Below are positions 1 to 5,437 of a stretch of DNA of 6,597 nt, piece after piece. A program made the translations under genes and the position numbers. This DNA is from Candidatus Rokuibacteriota bacterium (GTDB lineage: Bacteria; Methylomirabilota; Methylomirabilia; Rokubacteriales; JACOUJ01). The stretch covers positions 1-6,597 of the forward strand of contig JACOUJ010000303.1 of NCBI GenBank assembly GCA_016177865.1, written 5' to 3'. Under the pieces are notes generated by a model. The model ran no database searches. It was not told the origin of the DNA and saw only the letters and a list, made by a program, of their open reading frames with translations. The first letter of the stretch is position 1, and every line of letters starts with the position of its first letter.

Positions 1-358
1 GCGCCTGGTCATCATCACGATGCACGAGAAGCGCCGGTTTCCCCCCACCTGCGACTACATCACGAGCCCCGGCTACCTCCACGGTCCAGACGCGCGCCAG
101 AAGGCCGGCCTGAAGGTCACCCATCCGAGCATCACGGTGGTCACGGACCTGGCGGTCCTCGAGATCGACCCCGCCACTGGCCAGCTCCGCATCGCGCGAC
201 TCATGCCCGGCGTCCAGGTGGAGCAGGTCCGGGAGAACACGGGGTTCGAGCTCGGCGTCGCCACCCCCCTGTGCGTCGTGGAGCCGCCGAACGGCGAGCA
301 GCTCCGGGTCCTCCGCGAGGAGGTTGATCCGGACGGAGTGTACCTCGAGCGCCGCTGA
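1..358 (+). CDS. CoA-transferase subunit B, glutaconate/IpdB type (3' part only)
   Basis: The reading frame enters from the left edge (first full codon at base 2, RLVIITMHEKRRF) and stops with TGA at 356-358, so about 118 C-terminal residues are visible. The order HEKRRF, CDYITSPGYL, VVTDLAVLEIDPATG, LMPGV, then QVRENTGFEL matches the C-terminal half of glutaconate CoA-transferase subunit B (GctB) and of the related steroid-ring IpdB proteins. These enzymes move CoA from an acyl-CoA donor to a free acid as an alpha/beta complex in the cytoplasm. The catalytic Glu of this family lies nearer the N-terminus and is outside the window, so activity cannot be judged. An ATG at base 20 is internal to the domain and is not the true start. 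The alpha subunit is expected just upstream. The next gene begins 19 bases downstream, which suggests cotranscription. The acid substrate cannot be named. Confidence 0.85.
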   Translation, partial: RLVIITMHEKRRFPPTCDYITSPGYLHGPDARQKAGLKVTHPSITVVTDLAVLEIDPATGQLRIARLMPGVQVEQVRENTGFELGVATPLCVVEPPNGEQLRVLREEVDPDGVYLERR

Positions 359-377
359 CGACCCGACGGAGGAGCTC

Positions 378-1223
378 ATGGCTGAGACCAGGCAGAAGGA
401 GCCATTTCACTGGCGCACGGGCATCGCCTACAAGACGCGCCCGAAGATCGTGATCCGGGGCTATGACCTGAATGACCTCACCGGGAGCCTGGACCTGGGC
501 GAGATGGCCTACCTGGTCTGGCGCGGGGAACTGCCCTCCGACGCGCACGGCAAGATGCTGAACGCGATCATGGTGTGCATGGCCGAGCACGCCTTTTCGC
601 CCTCGTCGGCCGCGGCGCGCATGGTGGCCTCAGGCGGTGTGCCGCTCCACGCCGGCGTGGCCGGTGGGCTGCTGGCGATCGGCGATCTCCACGGGACGTT
701 CGACCGGCCGGCCGCACTCTTCCAGCAGGGCGTGGCCCGCGCGCGCACCGAGGGGCGGAGCCTCGAGGAGATGGCGGAGATCCTGGTGCGGGAAGCGCGG
801 GAGCAGAAGAAGCGCCTGCCGGGCTTCCACCACCCCCAGCACATCCGGGACCCGCGCTCCGCCCGGCTCATCGAGGTGGGCCAGAAGCTCGGTGTCGCGG
901 GCCCGCACCTGGCGCTGGCCCTCGCGATGGAGGACGCCACCGAGCGCCACATGGGCAGGCGTGTCTGGCTGAACGCGGTGGGGGTCTCGGGGGCGCTCCT
1001 CTCCGACATGGGGTTCGAGCCGGAGCTGGCGAAAGGAGTCATGCTGGTTGCGCGCTGCGTGAGCCTGGTGGCCCACGTCTACGAGGAGATGACGCGGGAG
1101 CGCGGCTGGCGGGCCTCCGGGCGGTCGGAGATCACGCAGCCCCTGGATCTGGAGCTCCAGCGACCGGAGTTCTACGACGGGCCGCCGGATCGGGCGTTCC
1201 CGGCGGAGCGGCGCCGGCCGTGA
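378..1223 (+). CDS. Citrate synthase superfamily protein, citryl-CoA-lyase-like
   Basis: This is a 281-residue protein starting at ATG 378, chosen because GGAGGAG lies at 368-374. The frame stays open upstream to an unlikely TTG at 324 that would overlap the previous gene. It has the short citryl-CoA-lyase form of the citrate synthase fold. Visible markers are GDLHG with His105 (first active-site His), GFHHPQHIRDPR with His152 (second His) and Arg160, and LVAHVYEEM near residues 230-240 (the superfamily AHxxE signature). At the third catalytic position, where citrate synthase and ATP-citrate lyase have Asp in NVD, this protein reads NAVG with Val201. Family members condense or cleave an oxoacid/acetyl-CoA pair. 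Beside a CoA-transferase, cleavage of a CoA-activated acid is plausible, but the Val201 substitution leaves the reaction uncertain. It lies 13 bases before the ALDH gene, apparently in one operon. Confidence 0.82.
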   Translation: MAETRQKEPFHWRTGIAYKTRPKIVIRGYDLNDLTGSLDLGEMAYLVWRGELPSDAHGKMLNAIMVCMAEHAFSPSSAAARMVASGGVPLHAGVAGGLLAIGDLHGTFDRPAALFQQGVARARTEGRSLEEMAEILVREAREQKKRLPGFHHPQHIRDPRSARLIEVGQKLGVAGPHLALALAMEDATERHMGRRVWLNAVGVSGALLSDMGFEPELAKGVMLVARCVSLVAHVYEEMTRERGWRASGRSEITQPLDLELQRPEFYDGPPDRAFPAERRRP

Positions 1224-1236
1224 AGAGGCAGAGGCC

Positions 1237-2688
1237 ATGAGCACGAAAGAGATCGCGTACACTCCCAAGGGCCTCTACATCGGCGGCGAGTGGGTTCCGG
1301 GCGCGCCGGGGAAGAGCTTCGTGAGCGTGAACCCGGCGACCCTGGAGCCGCTCGCTGAGGTCCCGTGGGCGGGCGAGGAGCAAGTGAATCAGGCCGTCGA
1401 GGCCGCGAAGCAGGGGTTCGCCGAGTGGCGCAAGCTCACTCCGTGGGAGCGGGCAGGGCGGGTGCGCACCCTGGCCCACCGGATCGAGGAGCACGCCGAG
1501 GAGCTGGCGCTGATGGACGCCTGCGACTCGGGGAACACGATCAAGGGGATGCGGCACGACGTGCACGCCGCCGTCACTAGCCTCAGATACTTTGCCGGTC
1601 TGGCCCGCGAGATGAAGGGCGAGACGATCGACACAGGGCCGAACCGGCTCAACTACACGCTGCGCCAGCCGTTCGGCGTCGTCGCGAAGATCAACCCCTT
1701 CAACCACCCCTTCCGCTTCTGCGCGGAGAAGGCGGCGGCGCCCCTGATCGCTGGTAACAGCGTCGTGATCAAGCCGCCGGAGCAGGCGCCGCTCTCCAGC
1801 CTGCGCTTCGCCGAGCTCTGTGACGGTCTGTTCCCGCCGGGCGTCGTGAACGTCGTCACGGGCGACGCGGTGGCGGGCTCGGCGCTCGTCCGGCATCGAG
1901 ACGTCCGCCGGATCGCCTTCATCGGCTCCGTGGAGACCGGGCGGATCGTGGCCCGGGAGGCGGCGGCCGGCATCAAGACGGTGTCGCTGGAACTGGGCGG
2001 CAAGAACCCGGTCATTGTCTTCCCCGACGCCGACGTGGATCGCGCGGTGAGCGCGATTATCCGGGGGATGAACCTGAACCGGCAGGGGCAGTCGTGCAGC
2101 TCGACCTCGCGCGTTTTCGTCCACGAGAGCCTGCACGATCAGGTCGTCAAGGGTCTCGTCGAGGTGGCCGAGGCGGTGAAGGTGGGGATGCCTTGGGTGG
2201 AGGAGACGGAGATGGGACCGGTCGTCTCCCAGGAGCAGTTCGACCGGGTCATCGTGTACATCGACTTAGGAAAGCGGGAGGGCGCTACGCTCCTCACGGG
2301 TGGCGGCCGGCCGCGGGGCAGGCAATTCGAACGCGGCTTTTTCATCGCCCCCACGGTCTTCGACAACGTCCGTCCGGCGATGCGGATCGCCCGCGAGGAG
2401 ATCTTCGGCCCGGTCATGTCGGTGTTCGCCTGGTCCGACTACGAGCGGATGCTGGAAGACGTGAACGGGGTCATCTACGGTCTCACCGCCGCGATCGTGA
2501 CGAACGATCTCCGGCTGGCCCATCTCACGGCCGAGCGGGTCGAGGCGGGGTTCGTCTGGGTCAACTCGGTGGGTCACTTCCTGGGCGCGCCGTATGGCGG
2601 CTGGAAGCAGAGCGGGATCGGCCGCGAAGAGTGCCTGGACGAACTGCTGAGCTACACGCAGGTCAAGAACGTGAACGTCGCATGGTGA
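1237..2688 (+). CDS. NAD(P)-dependent aldehyde dehydrogenase
   Basis: This is a full-length ALDH of 483 residues, which oxidises an aldehyde to the acid with NAD(P)+ in the cytoplasm. Ordered family landmarks are visible: INPFNHP with the oxyanion-hole Asn156; VIKPPE with cofactor-binding Lys179; FIGSVETG at the nucleotide site; LELGGKNP with general-base Glu252; GQSCSSTSR with nucleophile Cys287; and EEIFGPV with Glu388. Purine-rich AGAGG (1224-1228) and GAGG (1231-1234) precede the ATG. All catalytic residues are present, so it should be active. The FNHP loop and overall pattern place it in the broad betaine/semialdehyde ALDH group, but the substrate cannot be read from sequence. A semialdehyde from the neighbouring CoA-transferase/lyase genes, or acetaldehyde from the PhnX-like enzyme downstream, are both possible. 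Its 3' end is about 80% identical to the ALDH remnant at 4771-4865. Confidence 0.93.
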   Translation: MSTKEIAYTPKGLYIGGEWVPGAPGKSFVSVNPATLEPLAEVPWAGEEQVNQAVEAAKQGFAEWRKLTPWERAGRVRTLAHRIEEHAEELALMDACDSGNTIKGMRHDVHAAVTSLRYFAGLAREMKGETIDTGPNRLNYTLRQPFGVVAKINPFNHPFRFCAEKAAAPLIAGNSVVIKPPEQAPLSSLRFAELCDGLFPPGVVNVVTGDAVAGSALVRHRDVRRIAFIGSVETGRIVAREAAAGIKTVSLELGGKNPVIVFPDADVDRAVSAIIRGMNLNRQGQSCSSTSRVFVHESLHDQVVKGLVEVAEAVKVGMPWVEETEMGPVVSQEQFDRVIVYIDLGKREGATLLTGGGRPRGRQFERGFFIAPTVFDNVRPAMRIAREEIFGPVMSVFAWSDYERMLEDVNGVIYGLTAAIVTNDLRLAHLTAERVEAGFVWVNSVGHFLGAPYGGWKQSGIGREECLDELLSYTQVKNVNVAW

Positions 2689-2713
2689 GTGGCCCCCCGC
2701 GCAGGCACAGGAG

Positions 2714-2851
2714 ATGAACCGCACGGGACGAGCCGCGGTCTTCGAGGGACGGGGTCGGCGCTTCGCGCTCCGCGAGTACCCGCTCGTGAAGCCCAGGCCG
2801 GGTGAGCTTTTGGTGCGGGTGCGCATGTCCACGATTTGCCGGTCCAACCTC
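2714..2851 (+). pseudogene. Zinc alcohol dehydrogenase, truncated after the N-terminus
   Basis: From ATG 2714 the product begins MNRTGRAAVFEG, then FALREYPLVKPRPGELLVRV and RMSTICRSNL. This is the start of the GroES-like domain of medium-chain zinc-dependent dehydrogenases, including the Cys of the ICRSD-type motif that usually begins the catalytic zinc site. Homology stops after about 45 of an expected 340-380 residues. The frame stays open to 3247, but that stretch lies antisense to the LysR gene and has no dehydrogenase features, so I treat it as accidental. The gene starts 25 bases after the ALDH stop, with CAGGAG just ahead of the ATG, so it was probably the next gene of the upstream operon. 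The break coincides with the shift to lower-GC DNA, consistent with loss of the rest during insertion or rearrangement. The exact end is uncertain within about 2845-2875. Confidence 0.75.
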
Positions 2852-2874
2852 GATGCGCGCCCTGCAAAGCTGCG

Positions 2875-3770
2875 TCAGCTACTCACTTGGGGAGCAAGGG
2901 CTTTGAGAAAGGCATCCATGACAGGCGAATGGACATCTTTATCTGTGAATCGCTTCGAACCGGAGTCGCACGCTGCCACCAAGGAAGGAAGCTGCCACGA
3001 GCGTACCTGCTCTGACTTCTTCCTGCACCGCGATGGTCGAAATTATAGAAACTCCAAGACCCGCTCTCACAGCGCTCTTAATGGCTTCTGGGTCAGCGAG
3101 CTCCATTATCTGACCGACTCCAAGCCCTCGATCCCTAATCGCGGCCTCCGTGGCCTCACGGGTCTTCGACCCCTTTTCTCGCAGGATCAGTGTCTCGGTC
3201 GCCATGTCGAGGGGGTGTGCGGATTTCCGTCGCGCCCATGGGTGTGATGGTGGCACGATCAACACGAGCGGGTCTTCGAAGATGGTTATTCGTACAAGTT
3301 CGTTACTTTCAGGGGAGTTCACAACGAGACCGAGATCACTCGCGTGCGTAAGCACGGCGGCGATGGCCCATCCCGTTGTCCCCATCCCGAGCCGGATACT
3401 CACTCCCCGATGAAGGGATTTGAACGCACCCATTATGCGGGGCAGAAAGTATGTGGCGATCTGTGGCGATCGTTTTAGTGGTGCTGATTCGGAGATTGTC
3501 TGACTGGAGATCGCGAAGCGCGGCTAATTGCCGCTCGGCCTCGGTCGCCAGTTGAAAGATTCGGTCTGCATAGTCTGCCAGCAGGCGGCCTGCTTCCGTC
3601 AACACCAGATGCTTTCCGTCGGTCCGATAGAGGGTTATGCCGAGTGAGTCCTGGAAGGCTTTGACCTGCATGGAGACCGCCGGCTGAGACACGCCAAGCG
3701 TTCGGGCGGCCGCCGTGAAGCTCCCGCATTTAGCCACTTCCTGGAAAACCTGTAGCTGCTTGAGGTTCAT
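2875..3770 (-). pseudogene. LysR-type transcriptional regulator with two frameshifts
   Basis: Read on the minus strand from ATG at 3770-3768, the product begins MNLKQLQVFQEVAKCGSF. The winged-HTH signature AARTLGVSQPAVSMQVKAF sits at about residues 20-38, followed by a LysR effector domain (VRAGLGVSIIS, SFLGG). The frame breaks inside a perfect tandem duplication TGTGGCGATC at 3452-3461 and 3462-3471. Deleting one copy joins ...TIAT to YFLPRIMGAFKSL, the normal LysR path. A second break is an extra base (A2941 on the plus strand), which creates a stop after RFEAIHR. Without it the frame runs through KDVHSPVMDAFLKALAPQ to TGA at 2877-2875. With both corrected the protein is 294 residues, the usual LysR length. 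A TTG at 3821 would add a 17-residue leader and is less likely. The divergent position next to the phnX-like gene suggests it once regulated that gene. Confidence 0.88.
3452..3471. repeat. Perfect 10-bp tandem duplication inside the LysR gene
   Basis: TGTGGCGATC occurs twice back to back (3452-3461 and 3462-3471). Ten bases is not a multiple of three, so the second copy shifts the reading frame of the minus-strand LysR gene. Removing one copy rejoins the HTH half to the effector half in frame. This is read directly from the bases. That the duplication arose by replication slippage is inferred. Confidence 0.95.
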
Positions 3771-3793
3771 GCCGAATACCCACCCGGAGGAAG

Positions 3794-3830
3794 TTATCGA
3801 TAAGAATTTTTTATATTCCAATAAAAATTT
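3794..3830. promoter_or_regulatory. Candidate LysR-type operator in the divergent intergenic region
   Basis: This AT-rich stretch lies between the LysR start and the phnX-like start. It holds a perfect 10-bp palindrome TTATCGATAA (3794-3803) and a 10-bp inverted repeat with one mismatch (arms 3805-3814 and 3821-3830, spacer ATTCCA). Both contain a TTAT...ATAA core, with 2 and 6 bases between half-sites. LysR regulators usually bind T-N11-A-type dyads upstream of a divergently transcribed target, so these are natural candidate sites. If the weak promoter proposed at 3838-3866 is real, the second repeat would centre about 55 bases before the transcription start, near the usual LysR recognition position. 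Binding is inferred. Confidence 0.45.
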
Positions 3831-3837
3831 TAGCGGA

Positions 3838-3866
3838 TTGACGGCCGAAAGTAAAGGGGCTAAGAG
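3838..3866 (+). promoter_or_regulatory. Possible weak sigma70-type promoter for the phnX-like gene
   Basis: TTGACG (3838-3843) resembles a -35 box. After 17 bases comes TAAGAG (3861-3866), which matches only three of six bases of a -10 box. A poor -10 box is common at activator-dependent promoters and would suit LysR control. It lies about 20-35 bases ahead of the likely start codon. The match is weak and could be chance. Confidence 0.3.
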
Positions 3867-3887
3867 GATTTAGCCATAAGGATTCTA

Positions 3888-4712
3888 ATGGGGGGAAGCC
3901 AGATGAGATACGCGGGGAGGATCAGGCTCGTGGTCGTTGATTTGGCTGGCACCATCTGCGATGGACCGCAGGATTTGCGACACCTTTATCCGAACGACGA
4001 TCTGAAGGGGGTAAAGTCGCCCGTCATCTCGTTCGAAAGGGTGTTGGCGAAGCGCAGCATTCGCGTCGACTGGGCCACGCTCAGAAAGCCGATGGGAGTC
4101 TTTAAGAAGGAGCACCTCCGGAAACTCCTCCTAGACGAGACGGTCGCCGCTCAATTCCGGCAGGCCTACCGGCGCGACTGGAACCACAACGATCTCGAGG
4201 AAATGTTTGCCGAATTTCGCCCCATCGCGGTGGAGGTCGCGACGAGTAAGGAGTTGGTTCGCCCAATAGATCGCGCGAAGGAAGCTGTTGACTACCTCCG
4301 GGAGGCTGGGATTTTGATTGGCTGCGACACTGGCTACCCCGTCGAGGCCGCCAATGCCGTGTATAAGAGCCTTGCCGAAGACTATCAGATCGTCTTTGAC
4401 GTTACTGCAGACTCTGAGGGGGTGCCCGGACGCCCGACCCCGTTTTTAGTTTTCGATTGCATGGCCAAGGCTGAGGTATACCCGCCGGCGGCAGTGGTTA
4501 AGGCTGACGATGTTGCCGCGGGAATTTGGGAGGGGAACAACGCAGGCGCCTGGACGGTCGGGATTTACGCCACTGGAAACGACGACTATGCAAGGCTCGC
4601 GGCCGCCAAGCCGGACTTCCTCATCCCCTCTATCCGCTACCTTCCGGACATCGTTTTCGGACAGATCGAACCACGTCTGAGACGGGGCGAGCTGCCCGGG
4701 CAGGCGGTCTGA
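3888..4712 (+). CDS. phnX: Phosphonoacetaldehyde hydrolase-like HAD enzyme (phosphonatase)
   Basis: This is a 274-residue protein from ATG 3888. A second ATG at 3903 (269 residues) is also plausible, with GGGGGGAAG (3889-3897) just ahead of it. PhnX hydrolyses phosphonoacetaldehyde to acetaldehyde and phosphate. Numbering from 3888, the HAD nucleophile motif is DLAGT with Asp18 and the PhnX-typical Ala20. The cap segment RKPMGVFK supplies Lys73, equivalent to the Schiff-base Lys53 of Bacillus cereus PhnX. GCDTGYP and PGRPTP follow. VVKADDVAAGIWEG (Asp207, Asp208) with NAGAWTVG is the metal-binding end of the HAD core. Compared with my memory of B. cereus PhnX there are about 15-18 extra residues between the nucleophile motif and the cap (about residues 26-43). 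Length is normal and no frameshift is seen. GC content is lower than the flanks, and it diverges from a broken LysR gene. A related phosphonate-aldehyde substrate cannot be excluded. Confidence 0.87.
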   Translation: MGGSQMRYAGRIRLVVVDLAGTICDGPQDLRHLYPNDDLKGVKSPVISFERVLAKRSIRVDWATLRKPMGVFKKEHLRKLLLDETVAAQFRQAYRRDWNHNDLEEMFAEFRPIAVEVATSKELVRPIDRAKEAVDYLREAGILIGCDTGYPVEAANAVYKSLAEDYQIVFDVTADSEGVPGRPTPFLVFDCMAKAEVYPPAAVVKADDVAAGIWEGNNAGAWTVGIYATGNDDYARLAAAKPDFLIPSIRYLPDIVFGQIEPRLRRGELPGQAV

Positions 4713-4770
4713 TCGGCTGACTACCACCCACTTGCGCGAATCGAGATGACCAGCATGCAAGGCCTCGATC

Positions 4771-4865
4771 TATGGCGGGTGGAAGCAGAGCAGAAGCGAT
4801 CGCGAGAAGTGCCTCGACGGGCTTCTAAGCTCCACGCAGATCAAGAACGTGAACACCGCTTGTGA
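4771..4865 (+). pseudogene. 3'-terminal remnant of a second aldehyde dehydrogenase
   Basis: Read from 4771, the product is YGGWKQSRSDREKCLDGLL then SSTQIKNVNTAC. This matches the last 31 residues of the intact ALDH upstream (YGGWKQSGIGREECLDELL, then SYTQVKNVNVAW). By eye, about 78 of 96 bases match those at 2593-2688. The homology starts abruptly at 4771; the 58 bases back to the phnX stop show no gene or clear signal. The normal final Trp codon plus stop (TGG TGA) appears here as TG-TGA, a one-base loss that removes the stop and lets the frame run into the flavoprotein remnant. It is either a diverged duplicate of the upstream ALDH or the tail of a paralogue from another cluster. Confidence 0.85.
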
Positions 4866-4911
4866 GGACTGGTCGCTGACGTCGGCCCCCAAAGTGACAG
4901 CGACACCTTCG

Positions 4912-5401
4912 ATGCGGGATCAGGCGCGAGTCGTGATCATCGGCGGCGGGGTCATCGGCTGCAGTATCGCATATCATCTGGCGACGTACGGGCTCAGGGA
5001 CGTGGTGCTGGTCGAGAAAGGGGAACTTACCAGCGGCTCGATAATCCGCTGGAGGCGAACCTCGGGTTCTGCGTGAAGCTGAACAAAGGCGACTTCATCG
5101 CTCGGGAGGCGCTCTTGCGGATAAAGGGGCTGACCAGGAAACTGGTGCCAATCACGCTCGAGGGCGACACGTGCGTGCTTTACGGCGGCGGGCAGTGATC
5201 GCCGACGGGAAGGCGGTGAGTCGCTTGCGGAGCGCAGGCTACGGGTATACCATGGGGAAAAATATCGCCCTGGCGTACCTGCCGCTGGAGTTGGTGAACC
5301 CTGGCACGAGGCTTCAGATCGACTCGTTTGGGCAGATGGTTCCAGCCGAGGTCCAGGCGGCGGCGCTGGACGACCCGGCCGGTACGCGAGTGCGGGCATG
5401 A
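4912..5401 (+). pseudogene. FAD oxidoreductase/GcvT fusion (dimethylglycine dehydrogenase-like), internally deleted
   Basis: Two ends of one large protein are joined. From ATG 4912, MRDQARVVIIGGGVIGCSIA begins a DAO-type FAD domain with the GGGVIG dinucleotide motif, and strand two ends VVLVEKGELTSGS. At about 5037-5042 the sequence changes frame into LDNPLEANLGFCVKLNKGDF. This and the following text are the C-terminal aminomethyltransferase (GCV_T_C) domain seen at the end of dimethylglycine/sarcosine dehydrogenases. Such proteins are about 800 residues, so roughly 640 are missing. A further frameshift at about 5190-5193 (TGA 5196-5198, probably one lost base) precedes AVIADGKAVSRLRSAGYGYT, which runs to TGA 5399-5401. 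Intact relatives oxidise N-methylated amino acids and pass the one-carbon unit to tetrahydrofolate. This copy lacks nearly all of the catalytic body and should be inactive. Confidence 0.88.
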
Positions 5402-5422
5402 TGGGCACCCAGGTCTGACCCG

Positions 5423-5428
5423 AGGAGG
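5423..5428 (+). promoter_or_regulatory. Ribosome binding site for the PhnW-like gene
   Basis: A perfect AGGAGG at 5423-5428 stands 9 bases before the GTG at 5438. It decides this non-ATG start, which also gives the family-standard residue numbering (Lys194, Asp168). Confidence 0.8.
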
Positions 5429-5437
5429 CTGACTCGA

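Noticed and set aside
1237..2688. ALDH as phosphonoacetaldehyde dehydrogenase (PhnY)
   Set aside because: General ALDH residues are clear but nothing diagnostic of PhnY could be recognised, and its operon partners are CoA-ester genes rather than phosphonate genes.
2714..3247. A 177-residue plus-strand open frame beginning with the alcohol dehydrogenase N-terminus
   Set aside because: Only the first ~45 residues resemble a dehydrogenase. The rest is antisense to the well-supported LysR gene and has no family features.
3336..3821. The two halves of the LysR gene as two separate small proteins
   Set aside because: They join into one normal-length LysR protein when a single copy of the 10-bp repeat is removed, and the second half has no ribosome binding site of its own that I can see.
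4692..4703. Perfect palindrome CTGCCCGGGCAG near the phnX stop as a terminator
   Set aside because: It lies inside the coding sequence, has no loop and no T-run after it.
2852..4770. Insertion sequence or transposon
   Set aside because: No transposase frame on either strand and no matched terminal inverted repeats; the open frames are explained by LysR and PhnX.
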